A stretch of DNA of 64,000 nt from Diplolepis rosae (taxonomy: Eukaryota > Arthropoda > Insecta > Hymenoptera > Diplolepididae). Below, piece after piece: positions 33,673 through 46,415 of this stretch. How positions within the stretch are numbered: position 1 is the stretch's first letter; every line of letters begins with the position of its first letter. The notes under the pieces are model-generated. The model saw only the letters and a program-made list of their open reading frames with translations. It ran no database searches and was not told the origin of the DNA. The stretch is taken from NCBI GenBank assembly GCA_030998225.1, contig JAPYXD010000403.1, positions 620,001 through 684,000 of the forward strand, read 5' to 3'. A program made the translations under genes and the position numbers.

Positions 33673-34218
33673 ATGATTGCTGCACGATAACGGTTCTGCA
33701 AGTAAAAATATTTCATGAAAAAAGAAAAGAGTTCAGCAATTTTTTAAATATTTATGTGTATGTGATAAAAGAAACTGACTTCTGAAGATGTAACATCAGG
33801 AATAGTGGCAATTTCTGGAGAATCACGGTTCTCAAAAGTAAAATATTTTAATAACAAATAGAAAAACATAAAGATTTTTTAATTAATTAAGACATGTGAC
33901 GAAACAAACTGACTTTTGAAAATGTGCCATCAGAAGCAATTCCTTCGGTGAACAAACATCTAGAATCTAAATTTTGATAAGTCTGATTCTGCAATAAATG
34001 TATATATATGCAAAAAAGAAAAATTAATCATTTCTGGTTTAAATTATATTCCATTCAATTTTGAATTTGATTCAACAACATTTTTAAAAATACATAAAGT
34101 TTGTTTTTGTGAATACCATTTTTTGAAGAACTTATATACACATTTCGAAAGTAAATTATAATTTGGCGATTATTTGCTTTTGCCTAGATGAATTGGTAAT
34201 TTTTTCTACGTCGCTTAC
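33673..34218. other. AT-rich DNA with a 125-bp direct duplication
   Basis: AAACTGACTT(C/T)TGAA(G/A)ATGT blocks near 33773 and 33900 belong to two copies about 127 bp apart. On the - strand each carries a short open stretch (GTFSKVSLFRHM-like and VTSSEVSFFYHI-like). No complete gene recognised. Confidence 0.45.
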
Positions 34219-34749
34219 CTCGTATTCTCCAGGAAGCTGTAACTCGTCGTTTATCATTATGCTGCATAAATTCAAAAACAGTCAGAATTTTCCCAAATAA
34301 GAGATGACTTAAGCGTGAAAATTATTGTTTTGAAAACTTCTGCTTTTAAATTAGAACAAATTTTTTTGCCATATAAATTTTATACTACTACTAATACAAA
34401 ATATTTCTCTTTTTATAGCTAAGCAAGATTGTATTTCGCGAGTTCAACCTAAAAATTCTCATTATTTTTATTTAACTTATTTACCATTTAAAAACACAAA
34501 TTTATAAATAAAAGCTCATATTCCCATTATACAAATTTAATATTCCTGCTAACAGAAAAATTTCTACTTTTTGTATCGAATGGAAACCGTATTCGGCAAT
34601 CCTAGCCTAAAACTTATCATTATTTTCGTTTCTATCATTTCTAATAATAAAAAGCTACAATATGTATTGAATTATACATTTAAAATACTTACGCTATTTC
34701 AGTTTCCAAATGATCATATGTGAGCACAAAATCAATCATCACTTGCAAC
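34219..34749 (-). CDS. Candidate small split gene, two exons (unknown product)
   Basis: A 57-nt block (34749-34693) lies between TTATTACAG and GTAAGT; a 43-nt block (34261-34219) lies between TATGCAG and GTAAGC. Joined, they read without interruption: LQVMIDFVLTYDHLETEIA then IMINDELQLPGEYE. Two independent splice-site pairs with a matching phase make chance less likely, but both blocks are short, the family is unknown and the first and last exons are not identified. The 34750-34920 stretch just upstream is GC-richer and could hold a promoter. Confidence 0.3.
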
Positions 34750-35229
34750 CTGTAATAATTCAACATAAAATACCGAGAATTGTCGGGAAGCAAAACATGC
34801 ATTGATATCCGTAAATATACAAAAATACGAATCACTCGGTGACCGTTGGTCGGCTAGCTTCGAAAGCGTTCGGCTTCGTTCGGGCAGCCGGATGAATATA
34901 AGCAAACACAAGCGCAAAAATTACTACAGTTGATAGGAGTATTCACAAAGAAATTTTTTGATTTGTACTACCTTATATCAAAAAAATTTCTATAGAAATA
35001 GCTTATATTGAAAACATTTTTATAAAACACTCACGTTCTTACAGACGATAGTAATTTATCTTATCATTTTAGCTATTTTTAATGCTTTAAATACTTATTT
35101 CCTCTATTATTTTTGTATAATTAAATAATTTCTTTACTAATTAATCCTACTTACTAATTTTCCTACAGAAAATATTAAAAGTAAATATAAAAGAACAAGT
35201 CGAAATAAAAGTAGTACATCTTAATACTT
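34750..35229. other. Mostly AT-rich, with a GC-richer block at 34790-34900
   Basis: No gene supported beyond the possible upstream region of the split gene. Confidence 0.35.
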
Positions 35230-35830
35230 CAACAATAAATAGTCACATAGTTCCCTATTTTCCCTACTTTGCTACCTCAAAATAGTAAAATTTACGGTGA
35301 TTTTTTACATAGATTACTACAAAAAGTCTCTCCATGTATGAAGCAAAATTAACAAATATATTAATAAAATACATTTATTAATTTTTTTTTAAATCAAACC
35401 TTTTATTCACGCCTATATATTGAAATTGCTATATGAATGTTACGAAGTATTCAAAAAAAATTTTTATAGCACTTTATTATTTTAAAATTTGTTAATTTTA
35501 CTTCATAAGAAAGAAATCTCCATGTGTAATTTTGTATGCAAAATTAGATATAATTTAGTAATTTTTTAAATAATAGAAACCTTTTATTGACACTTGTATA
35601 TTCAAGTAGTCATTTGAAAGATGTTACATATTATTTTTAAAAAATGTTCAAAGTATTTTATTCCGAAGAAATATTTCTGAATTTTACTACGTGTCACAGT
35701 AATCTCAAGAAGTATATTTATATTCAAAAAAATTTTCCAAAGTATTTTATTTGAACCTTTTATTTTTTAAATCTGAATCTCATGATTTATCTTATCTTGA
35801 TATGAATTATCATCCATATAATCTTTCAAT
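35230..35830 (+). repeat. Dispersed repeat family (forward copy)
   Basis: Starts with TTCCCTATTTTCCCTACTTTG and then about two units of the 180-bp repeat (CATAAGAAAGAAATCTCCAT, GTATGCAAAATTAGATATAA). Inverse copies of the two halves lie at 8600-8880 and 4190-4460, and a tandem expansion at 6440-7110. Confidence 0.7.
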
Positions 35831-35884
35831 TTAAAATAATTTATTTACAAGGCTAAAAAATATTTAAATCGATATTTTTTTTTT

Positions 35885-36440
35885 CTTAAAAAACTCCGTC
35901 TTTCCGCGTCCGTGTGTTTGTGTTCTGTGAGTTGCATACTTCTTAAAGGTGTTGTGGGCCTCCTTTATGGATAGTGGTGTTTTTCTCCACAAAATTAGTG
36001 GTTAAAAAATTTTTTTAGATAAAACTATCATTGCGTTTATGTCGTTCTTATGTGTGCCTTTGAGGAGAAGTAAATCTACGGTTTTTTGGAGCCGTCTTCT
36101 TCCTGAACGCCTTGAAGCTTCCCCCAACGCATAAGTTCCTTACACGCTTTTCCACAAAATATTATACTTAAGAAAACAAAAAACCAAAAAAACAAACAAA
36201 AAAATCTAGTATTACCATTAGTAATTTATTTTTGCATGCTTACAGCCTAGCCATTAGGTTCATGAAATTAGCTGACACTGAAGAGGGCCCCTATTTGTGG
36301 CCGAAACGTTTGCCTTTTTATCCTCATAATATATTTCCTGCCTTGAAATATCTTTAATATGTTCCTTTATCACTAATCATTAATTTTTAATGTAAACTAA
36401 GTGGCCCAATGCCAATATAAAGACACTATATGGAATAATT
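35885..36440 (+). repeat. Penelope-type terminal repeat, inverted copy at 62325-62945
   Basis: About 550 bp shared with 62325-62945 on the other strand. It includes GAAGAGGGCCC...GGCCGAAACGTTTGCC, a decayed hammerhead-like word often seen in Penelope-type repeats, and CCAATGCCAATATAAAGACA at its end. No coding content. Confidence 0.65.
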
Positions 36441-37187
36441 CTGGATCTCAGCTCAACATCCGCCAGCATGAAATCGAAGCTAGAAAGTGGGGATATGCCA
36501 ACCGTCGCGTTTGGTTGTGTGAGGATCCACACGGGTCAGTGGTGGAGGCTGTTTGAGCCCACGTTGTGCGAGCACTGTTATCAGATTTGGTCAATGCTTT
36601 TGTTACACTGGAAACATTCGCATATTGTATTTTATGAGAGTCAGTTGCGTTGAAACCTTTCGTGTTAGTAATGCAAAAATAACAGTCATCCTTATGGGGT
36701 TAAGGGGTAATGGGTGTTTGAGTTTATTGTATGAAATTCTCCCATCACTCGAAGTAACAAAATAAACATACACGACATTATACAGGGTGATGGGATTGAG
36801 ATATTATGGGGTTAAGGCATACATATTTTAGGCCTTATTTGGTTATGCGGTTATAAGTACATTGAATTTAGTGATTATTCGAAGTGTTTTTCTTCCGCCT
36901 TTTGTGGGAAATTCGTATGAGATCAATAGAAAAATTGTATTTGTACACGGAGAAACTCTCCATTGCAAAAACTATTATTATATTCATTTTTACTAAAATC
37001 AATACGAAACGAGGATGTAACATCAGTTTCTTAGAAATTACTGTTTTGAATATTAAACTATAGAGTTGCTAATAATATTAGAGAAAATGATGAAATAATT
37101 GTATTAATGCCTGAAAACAAAAGCAAGTTTTATTTCCTGTAATAGTAAGAATCGTGATCGACACATCGAACGAATTATATTAAAGTA
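36441..37187. other. Non-coding spacer
   Basis: A 61-residue + frame at 36468 has no recognisable features and no splice-site context that convinces me. Otherwise nothing. Confidence 0.4.
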
Positions 37188-37422
37188 CACTCGACTCGCG
37201 CTAAGCTGACGCAAATAGAACGTTGAGGCGTCCGCAAGAGGGGATCCCACTCATTTTCTGCGACCTGCGTCGTGCGTCTAGTTTTGATATCTACGCATGT
37301 AAACAGAATCACGTTGGTAAATCATGGTTCGGGGTAGGAGTAAAGGGAAATTAACGCCCGACGCCTTACCGAGAACTTTACCGCCGCTTTGGCGCGAACG
37401 TCGCCTTAGCGCGAGTTGAGTG
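37188..37422. mobile_element. 235-bp MITE, TA target
   Basis: Begins CACTCGACTCGCGCTAAG and ends CTTAGCGCGAGTTGAGTG, flanked by TA at 37186-37187 and 37423-37424. The interior is GC-richer and non-coding. The size and TA target fit a Tc1/mariner-type MITE. Confidence 0.85.
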
Positions 37423-37424
37423 TA

Positions 37425-37940
37425 AACCCAATAAATGTTTCATTAATTCCTAAAACAGAATGTTAAGTTTACAAAAGACGATAGTAAAGTCTCATCTTCC
37501 GTCTACCTGAATGACCATAGTCTTTTAGAGATAGTAGAACCATATTTATAACTTTTCCTATCGTAAATATAGGGAATAATTGCACCTCAATAATAAAAAA
37601 ATTCAGTCATTCATAAATCTTACCATAGTTCTTATTAGATTATGTGAGCGACATAGAAAGAGTATTTATAAATACAGTTACATGCTTAAATACATACACA
37701 CGTATAAGCGTATCAATATAAATAGTAAACATACCAATGCAAGCTCAAATACTAATTTAACGCGACTTAACGGCACGCAAACCGCAAAAAATCGAGCAAA
37801 ATGAGATTTTTGAAGAAATAGAAGGGCAATTATATTGGCCTGGAATAGCAGACTAGAACCAGAAACCGGTAAGTTTACAAAAACTTGGACTTTTCTAGAC
37901 ATAAAACTTTGAACGCGTTTTTTTTTTCAAAATTACTTTT
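37425..37940. other. Non-coding spacer
   Basis: Nothing supported; the short overlapping frames at 37580-37902 lack features. Confidence 0.35.
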
Positions 37941-38473
37941 TTAAGGTGGCTTGATCGTTTTTGAAAAAAATTACAGATTGCTCTGAAACTTAGAGATTAT
38001 CTTAATAAAATATGCTAGATTCATCTGGAAAAAATAAATACCGTGGTTGACGATGTCAATGCCGAAAAAATCGCTACCGAAAAAATGTCAGTTTAACACG
38101 TAGTCTTAAGGGATTCCTCATCAAAATCGGCGAAACTCCGGAACAAAACACAAGTCCCCATAAATCAAATATATAATAGTACTTTCGATTTCGAGGAATC
38201 TATTAGTATTATAAAAACAAAGGGTTGACGACTTCAATCAAGAGAAAATTGCGAGAAAAGTACAGAATATAAAAAACCGCCTCGAGGTAAAACTAATAAA
38301 TTTTTACTATCACTTTTTTCAGGGGACATTTCCGTGATTTCTTACCCTTCTACTCAGATGTAACTATAATACATATGATTATTAAAAAAATAAGTAACAA
38401 TGAGCATTCATGTAACACGTGCCCCCACGGTGCCCCTCACTTTATACGACACCAAACGCTCAAGCCACCTTAA
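37941..38473. mobile_element. MITE with TTAA ends
   Basis: TTAAGGTGGCTTGATCGTTT at the left and AAACGCTCAAGCCACCTTAA at the right are near-perfect reverse complements of about 20 bp. TTAA at both edges would fit a piggyBac-type target, though it could also be part of the TIR. 533 bp, no ORF. Confidence 0.75.
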
Positions 38474-40379
38474 ATTGGCAAAAAACACAACTCTAAAAAT
38501 ATTTAATCAATCGTAATTTCTCGATGCATGTATAAACTTAATTGAATTTGCCACCGGATGAATTTACGAAATTAATAAAAATTCTTTACTATTTGAATTC
38601 ATTGGTATTATTTGCGATATAAGAGTTTGAAATTTTCTACGAGGACACCTGTCGGCAACGTATCCTATCTGGTACGCGACTATTGATTCTCCGATAATGT
38701 AGGCAGTGGCAGAAATTTCAAACTCAACTAATTAATTTGAAATCATTATATTTTAAACTATTTTCATTGCATGATTGAAACAAAAACTTTACGCAAAAAT
38801 CGCTATATTTTTGTCATTGATCCACATTTCTTTCAATTTTTTTCAAAAGTATTAAGTTCATCCGATTTCTAATTTTATTATAAAAGAAAAATCTTTTTGA
38901 TTTTTTGTCCCAGGACAAAAATGAAAGATCCTGGAGTGAATAGCAATTTTCGCTCCACTTTATACTTTTGATGATTTTAAAAGGGAGAAATAAACCATTT
39001 TATTTTTAAAACATTTGAAGAAATTTAAGGGTTCTCATTTTTTTAAGACTCAAAAATATGTTTGAAATGGGAAAATGAGCATGAAAATTTTTTTAAATTA
39101 CAAAATCATTATTTTTATCGGAAAGCTCATAAAAAACGCCTCATAAGACAATCCCAATTATATTAGTAATTATTTGATGCATGTGAACGTTAGCTATTAG
39201 ACAATATTCTGGTTAATATCATAACAAAATTTATAATAATTTGTTAATTCAAATAAAGTCATTAAGGCCATGGGCCATGCAGATGACGTGACCTAGTGTA
39301 TTATTGTAAAATAAAATATTTAATATCAACTGAGTGTCTTAATTTCTGCTGCACTGATCTAACACTGTCGGTAATACACTCTGCAAATTTGCTAAAATTA
39401 CTTACTTTTATCAAAAATTTGTTATAAGATTATGAATATTTAAGACATAGCAGACCTGTCTAATTAATTTTTGATTTATTTCCCGAAATTTCGAAACAAT
39501 ATTCCATTCTTCGTGGAAATGTAGTTACGGAACTGTAATTGCCGATAACACTTCAGTTTTATATTTAAAAATTGTAGAATTCTCATTGAAACGAAGTTAC
39601 CAGACGTTTCTTATTATCTTCTGACAAATTTACTAAGTTTTGAGCAAGATAATCAATCTGATGCACAACATTGATTTATAGTAAACATTTTGAACGAAAT
39701 ATTTCTATCACTATTACTAAAACTATGTTGACAAAAGTTTTTCATTGTCTCTTATTCTATTTTTTAAATATTTGGAAAGATTTTTTTACACTAAAAAACA
39801 TATCTTACAGTAGGCTTCACACGAATTTGCTCACATGTTCCAGATGATTTATGACCTTAATAACTTTAACATTAGAAATATGCACACTTCCGTTTCATAC
39901 AAGCGGATTGTAAATGTTTCAAACCTGGTATATCTATTTACATGCGCTTTACACCTAATTTTTAAGTGTATATAATACTCCATTTGTGTCCTTGAGGTCT
40001 ATATTGCGTGTACAGAAACGTGTATCCGCGTATCTGTAATTTGTTCAGCATCTAGTGGATAATTGATCGCACTTTTCATAATCTCAAAAGGCAGATACGT
40101 GTTATAACTGCTTATTATAAGAATTTTTTTACATCTTTAGAAAGCAATAATATTATTTCCGAAATATAAAGCGAGTTGTATGTATGAAGTTCGCCCCAGA
40201 TACCCAGACAAAGCTGTTCGAAGTATTTTGATAGAAATAGGATTCTATCTAAAGCGAGACGTTATTTCGGTATTCACCATAACCTTTTTTTTAAATCCTT
40301 TTTCCAACACTTGGAATTGAAATTTTTTTATATTCATTCATTAAAATTTAATTCATTGGAAATACTATCCGAATCAAAA
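38474..40379. other. Long AT-rich stretch, nothing recognised
   Basis: Nearly 2 kb without a supported frame, array or terminal repeat on either strand. Confidence 0.4.
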
Positions 40380-41300
40380 TTCTCGAGCCGGAAATTTGAG
40401 AACCATGAGAGCGTTTGAGAAGGTAGTGAGAACGTTCTCATTGCCTTCTCAACATACTCATTTTATAAAAACAGGGGGATCCGGGAGAAACAATATTATT
40501 CGACAGGTGCTATTAAAATAACAAAAATAAGCAATGTTTCTTTAGAAATACATTTATTACTACAAATAAAATCAAATTGAACATCCATAATTAATTAATG
40601 ATGAATTTTCACAAACTAATAATATGTTTGAGAATTTCACTTGATTCATGCACATCCATCTTGGAATTTCTATCAAGTGGCTCTGTTTGAGGCAAAGATG
40701 CATCATAATAACAACATTGGTTATTAACTTGAGAAAATTGCTCCCGGTGCAGTACGTTCGGCGGCGGCGTCAACGTTTTTCCGCGTGATTCTTACTGAAC
40801 TGCTTCTCGAACGGGTTGAGCAAACATTTTCCAGGTTCATCAATTTCAGTGCTTGATTGAGGCAATGTTGATCGTGGTAGAAATGTAGATCCCGATGGAA
40901 TTGAATTCTTCGTTGGCGAAATTGCAGAAGTTCCATTGTTAGCTGTTTTTGAACATTTTATAGGTGGCTGAGAAGCAAATGGGGAGAAGCGAGTAAGAAA
41001 TGAGTTAGCCAGCAGAGAGGAGAAGTCGAGCGAGCCATTCTAACGCGTATCTAATTCTTCCTTTACAATACCTGCATTCTCAAACGTACTTAACGTTCTC
41101 ATCTCGTTCGAAAATATGGAAATGCCCGCGATGACCTTGCTCAATGCTCGGTTTGAGAACGTTGACAACGCGAGGAGAATACGATTTTTTAAACGTTAAA
41201 AATAGTGAGAAGTTTGAGAAGGCTTGGAGAAGGGTGGTCCGTGAAATTGAGAACGTTGCTAGAACGTCGAAAATTCAGCTAGGCGAGCACGTGAGGCAAC
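40380..41300. mobile_element. Possible TE relic with repeated GAGAACGTT words
   Basis: GAGAACGTT and its complement AACGTTCTC occur at 40431, 41093, 41155 and 41251, grouped at the two ends of a GC-richer 0.9-kb block. Between them, short - strand frames (40936-40582 in two phases) look like remnants of a coding exon with a frameshift, but I do not recognise the protein. Boundaries are approximate. Confidence 0.4.
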
Positions 41301-41667
41301 TGAGCACGCCTCGATAACGGCGATCGTAAAAATCGGATCAGAATTCGGCTACATGCGGGTCACAAACATAGATATCTGCCATACCGGTCGGGAATATCCG
41401 TTTTATTTTTTATAAAAAATATAAATTATTTATTTATTCCAGTTACCATCCAAGAATTTGTCAAATATTTTTTCTTTAGACGACTTTGCCTAAATTTTTT
41501 CTAAAAGTATGATTTCTCTTATGAAATAAATTTATCTCATGTGAAAAAATATTAGAGAAATTTCAATTTTATTTGCAAAAACATTGCCCCGGTGGGTAAC
41601 TTTGATCTGGTCTATCTTACATGCTTAAGAACTGATACATTCATAAAAATCTAGTAAAACTAAAGTT
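41301..41667. other. 3' flank of the secreted-protein gene
   Basis: AT-rich, no ORF. It would contain the 3' UTR and polyadenylation site of the gene at 41668-44563; no signal is certain. Confidence 0.4.
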
Positions 41668-44563
41668 CTAACAGTTTTTTAGCCTTAATCGCACAGCTTC
41701 AATTGCAGCTTTTGTTTCATTACTGGAATTGGTGAATTCGTTTTGCGCACACACAAAAAGACCAGCATAGTAACTGAAAATTAGTGAAAAATAGTTGAAT
41801 GAATTTCTACAAATTTAATTAATATTAGTATATTTTTTGATTTTACAATAAACTGGAATTCACTAATCAAATTAATAGAGAGGGCTAAAATCCAAACCTG
41901 CCAAGTCAACAAAAATCAAAAATTTTTATTTATCTTAAAGTTTATATTATGATACGAATATTGTTCATTTTATGTTAGTATCAAAATACATGTGAAAAAT
42001 TGTGTATTTTTGTAAGAAACAATATAATTCTATAGCAAACATTCTTTATATATTGAAGTTCTTCATGTATTTATTCAACAAAAACTGCCAGGTTATTGTA
42101 TTTCTGAAATAAAAAGCTTTGAGTCGTTTGTTTTTTTATCACCTTTTTATCCCTATGATATTATTCTTTAATTATTTATTGATTTTCAATTGAAAAGTCT
42201 GACCCAATGCCAATACGAAATACTATAACGATTTTAATTTTGGGTCAAGATAAAGACTAAAGGCATGAGTACAAAAATTTCACGAAAAAAGCTTTGACTT
42301 ACTATTGGACTGTCCTTGTATTTAAAAACATGTGTTTAATTTGTGTGAAAAAATTGGCAATTACTTTTGGGTTGACCCAATATATATTGTGCAAAACTTC
42401 AGCTTTTTCAAAGTAATATCGTGTCACGTATTCAAGATTATAATATTTTTATATTTAATTCAAAAACGGTTTGTACATTGTTCTGCAAATCTAATATTTT
42501 TGACTTAGCAGGTATTAGATCTAGAAGCCTGATTTGAAGAGGTATTTCAAGTTTTTAAGTAAATGCAGTAATTCTTTTTTCAACCTACTTGCACTGTTTT
42601 GGTGTATAAACATGTGGAACACTTAGCAATACAAAAAATTTAGATACTTCTGCTTCCGGTCTTTCTAATTTTTCGTAACAATTTTCCAAAGACTTGAAGG
42701 TTCCTGCTGGGTCCTTCAATGCCAATTCGCCTAATTAAATTGAATTTAATAATTAAATATAGACTTATTATAAATAAATTAAAAATGACTGTTTCTTCTA
42801 TCTGTTACATCGACGTTATCAATGAGAAGGTATTGATTTTATGAAAAATTTGATTTAGCGCGAAGTGCGAGTATCTTAATGATGTATTACTCAATTCTGA
42901 AGAAACTTTGAGTAAAATAAATTAACATTTGAAATAATATAACATTTACTTTAGCCATGACATAATGTACTCACCCATAAGCATTTTATCACAAAAAGCT
43001 TCAACTGCTGTTTGGGACAAGTTTCGTTTTGCATTCAAACTAATTTCGCTCGCATCATCAAAACAATTCTGGATAGAATCAATTATTTTTTCAAATGAGG
43101 ATTGTAAAGTATAATTTTTGTAACAATGGGTTTTGATGCAATTAATCACTTCGCTGGGGAATGTTTCGACACTTTTAAAGTTTTTTTTTGCGTTGCAAGA
43201 AAGAAATAAGTCAAAAACATGAATATTAGCATGTTGAGTTTTTGCTTTCAAATCAATTCCTTTTGATTCACAAATTTTGAGTAATTCTGGAATCGTAAAG
43301 TTGAATCTCCCTTTTTCTATGTCCAGTATCGCAGATTTTTTTTCTATGAAAACATTAATTTTATGAAATCATTATTATTTGAGTGCAATTTACAATTTGC
43401 GACTGCTTTATAAATAATTTCATCAATTGTTTGAGCATAATTTATATTCATGTCAAGATTTTTATGTTATTAAATTCTCAAATTATATTTAATTTTCAAA
43501 TGGCTTTTAGAAAAGCAAGTATAACATTTGTGCAAATATTGAAAACTAGGTATACCTGTGTTATTCGCGTTTTGACAACCGATGAAAGACTTTCTATTTT
43601 TAATCCAGCTTTCGTGCATTTTTATCGTTGAGTTCTTACACCACTTAATAACATCTTCCTGACAACCGTACATTTTTAAAAATGCTCTGCCAATTATAAA
43701 TTTAATTTGTGTGAGATTTATGTAGTTTTCATTTTAATCAAATTTTGAAGACTTAAAGAGAACGATAAGCCTAAAATATTGCAATAAATATAAATAATTA
43801 CTTACTTGCAATCCTTATCAATATAATTATGCTTCAAATTCAGGAAAATATTAAAATCAGAGTGATCTACATTTAACGTCATATTATTTATGAGAGGAAA
43901 GCAATTAATATTTTTACTAATCATTTCAACACAGTCGGGATCTGTTATCTTTATCAGGGAACCTGTAAAACAATTATCACAATACACAAAAAGTTATTTA
44001 ATATACTATGCTTCAATTCTATGATTATTGATGACAAACTATACAATAAGGCAAATGTATTCTTACCCAATTCCAAATATGAACATATCTGGGATACAGC
44101 TGACGTCGATAAATAATCTTTTTCTTCCTCCTTCAAAAGAAGATAATCGTCAATACAGAGCTGGAGAGTATCAATCAAATTTTTGAAAATTTGTTTAAAA
44201 TTTGATTTTTCAAAACATTGTGATTTTAACACATGAGAAGATGAAATTTCCTCCCAAGAATTTATATCATGCAGCACTCTAAGATCCCATAATTTTTTGG
44301 AGGCTTTTGTCAATTGCCTGTTGAATTCATTATTTAAATTTTTAAGAACTTGAGTTATATTCACGACCCTTGATTCGCATTTTTCTTTCAAATCGTCTAA
44401 AGAAATATTAATTTTTATCTCATTTTGTTTTATACTTTGCGACTGAGTGCCAGCAATAACATCTAAACGGCATGGAAAGAATAGTAAATACAATTAAATT
44501 AATTAAATTGATTTATGTCAAATTTTATTACTTACAAAAAATAAAAAACGTAGTACACAACAT
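41668..44563 (-). CDS. Secreted protein of unknown family, seven exons, internal cassette duplication
   Basis: Exons on the - strand: 44563-44536, 44462-44067, 43962-43806, 43686-43556, 43343-42975, 42730-42589 and 41773-41668. All six introns are GT-AG; phases are 1, 1, 2, 1, 1, 2; the total is 1329 nt, an unbroken 442-residue frame ending TAG. Exon 1 plus the next residues give a clear signal peptide, MLCTTFFIFYVIAGTQS, with likely cleavage before QSIK. The mature part is rich in predicted helix and cysteine, with no transmembrane segment. Exons 2-4 and 5-7 resemble each other: LCIDDY...STSAVSQICSYLELG pairs with NCFDDA...LSQTAVEAFCDKMLMG, and both cassettes share intron phases 1 then 2. 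An upstream in-frame ATG at 44590 would add nine residues but weaken the signal peptide. Function unknown; likely extracellular (inference). Confidence 0.75.
42195..42290 (+). repeat. Small fragment of the Penelope-type repeat inside an intron
   Basis: ACCCAATGCCAATACGAAATAC and GGGTCAAGATAAAGACTAAA resemble the segment at 62300-62370 (inverse). It lies in the sixth intron of the secreted-protein gene. Confidence 0.5.
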
Positions 44564-44599
44564 TCTTAAGCTTCCTATTTCTGTAATCATTTGTTACTT

Positions 44600-45894
44600 C
44601 GGACAATTTTTTAATAATCATGAATTTTCTCCTCAATTTAAAAATATTGCTTTATGTATATTACTAAGTAAAATTATAATACTTCTAATTAGAAGAGCTT
44701 GAAACACTGAAATTTCAACGCCAACTAGAAAATGTTCAGTACGGAATGATTAAGATGCTATTTCTCGTATTCATTTCCTGAATTGTAACAATCTTATCTA
44801 GGGTCAAAGTAGGAACTAACCTCAAACGTAATTATAAATAATAAATCATACACTGGTTTTGTTTCTACATCTTAATATTTTTTGATTTTGCTAACTGAAA
44901 TCAGAAGTATTTTTCGGAGTATTTATTATATTTTCTACATTTTCTTTTATGTAAAGTATATCAGAAAAATCAATGTTTCTCCAGATGGTTTCAAATGTTT
45001 AGGAAATTCAAGAAATACTTGTAAACTTGATGGTAGACAAGGTCAAAGAACATTAACATTTTTCGCAGTGCGAATTTTGTACATGCCACCTTTATTATCT
45101 GTGATTATTTTATTTGTAATATGAATGTAGAGCAATGCAAACAAGATATAAAACATTGCTTACGATAATTTCGTGACACGTTTGTATTCATATCTTTAGT
45201 ATTTTCCTTGACCGAAGATTAACATTGTTATAGTTTTACTTGTATTGGCATTGCATCACTTAATTTAAAAAAGCATTAATTAAAAACCCACATTAAGGTT
45301 GTTTCTGAAAATATCCAACTCCGATAGAATTTTTCCATATTTTTATTGCTAGTTATTAAATACTCTGATAGAAAAATGAAAATTTAGTCTGTATTTATGC
45401 TGCTTGAGAATACGAATTTTTCGGGAAAAAATCAAATTTTTTTACCGTGTAGTTTTAGAGATAATTTAACCAAAAACAGTGAAATTTTAGTTACTTTCAG
45501 CCTATAAATGTAACAGATTCGCAACCCGGTATCCCTGTTCCCTTTCTTCTGCTCATTCTTGCCCCTACTGTGGCCCTAACGTGGACCATATAAGGCCCCG
45601 TTTCATTTTCATGTGTATTATATTCTTATTTCTTTAAACATATTTTTATTTTGAATAAACAATACAATCAGGAATGAATAATTTGTTGAAAAATATTTAT
45701 TAAAAGATAACTAGTATGTAGGTATATATGCAGTCTGTCCAGATTCAACGCGAGGTTCATTCTCACACAAAGCAAGTACGGCCTGTCCGTGTGCCCCTTG
45801 CTGGTAGCTCCCATGTGGGGGTACACTCAATCAAGCGCTCTGTGTCGATGTGTCCCCACTACTTCGCTTCGATTTCATGCTGTCGCCTGTCGGC
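44600..45894. other. 5' flank of the secreted-protein gene and AT-rich spacer
   Basis: No further exon could be supported. A GC-richer patch at 45520-45610 and another at 45740-45870 hold no domain. The promoter of the - strand gene should lie at 44600-44900, but no motif is clear. Confidence 0.35.
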
Positions 45895-46290
45895 TATTGA
45901 GTCGAAATTGAGAATTGTGTTTCTCTCGACTTCGTGCAAAAGAGGCGCGATTCAAATTTGCGAAATGTATAGTTAAAGAAATAACATATTTTTTTCTTGA
46001 TATTATTGAAAAAATCTGACTGAAATAAATATCTGAAAGATCCTGTAAAATTGTATAAGGATTTGAACACTTCAAAAACTAACTTTCAGTAAAATTTGAT
46101 GTTAATATATATTTAAAATTTGAATCAATGTATAAATTGTGAATATTTTTAGTTTTTCAAATAAAATCAGAAATTAAAAAATTTGTACGATTACAGTAAA
46201 TTTTCATACTCATGAAAAATTTTCAATTATAGAATTATATACAAAATATTTTACATTAAGAAGAGATAAACATGGCACTCAAAACATTTT
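45895..46290 (+). repeat. Dispersed repeat, copy of 21190-21480
   Basis: Direct match to 21190-21480 in its first 250 bp. The last part (TTTACATTAAGAAGAGATAAACATG) resembles the outer end of the right arm near 33550, so this family may include the arms of the giant element. Confidence 0.6.
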
Positions 46291-46415
46291 TTACACTTTC
46301 GTAATGTGACACGTTCCTTGATGATGTCAAGTATTCTATTGACCCTCAGTAATTAATATTAGGAATATTTTGTTTTGGCATGGGGTCAGAATTTTAGTTA
46401 TTATTATGATTGGAT

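Noticed and set aside
21875..33680. 8-bp target duplication at the outer edges of the giant inverted repeat
   Set aside because: The flanks read AACTCTGT and ACAGAGTT, which are inverted, not direct, copies and so belong to the repeat.
37580..37902. Overlapping 74-residue ORFs on both strands
   Set aside because: No domain, no start context and no related sequence elsewhere in the window.
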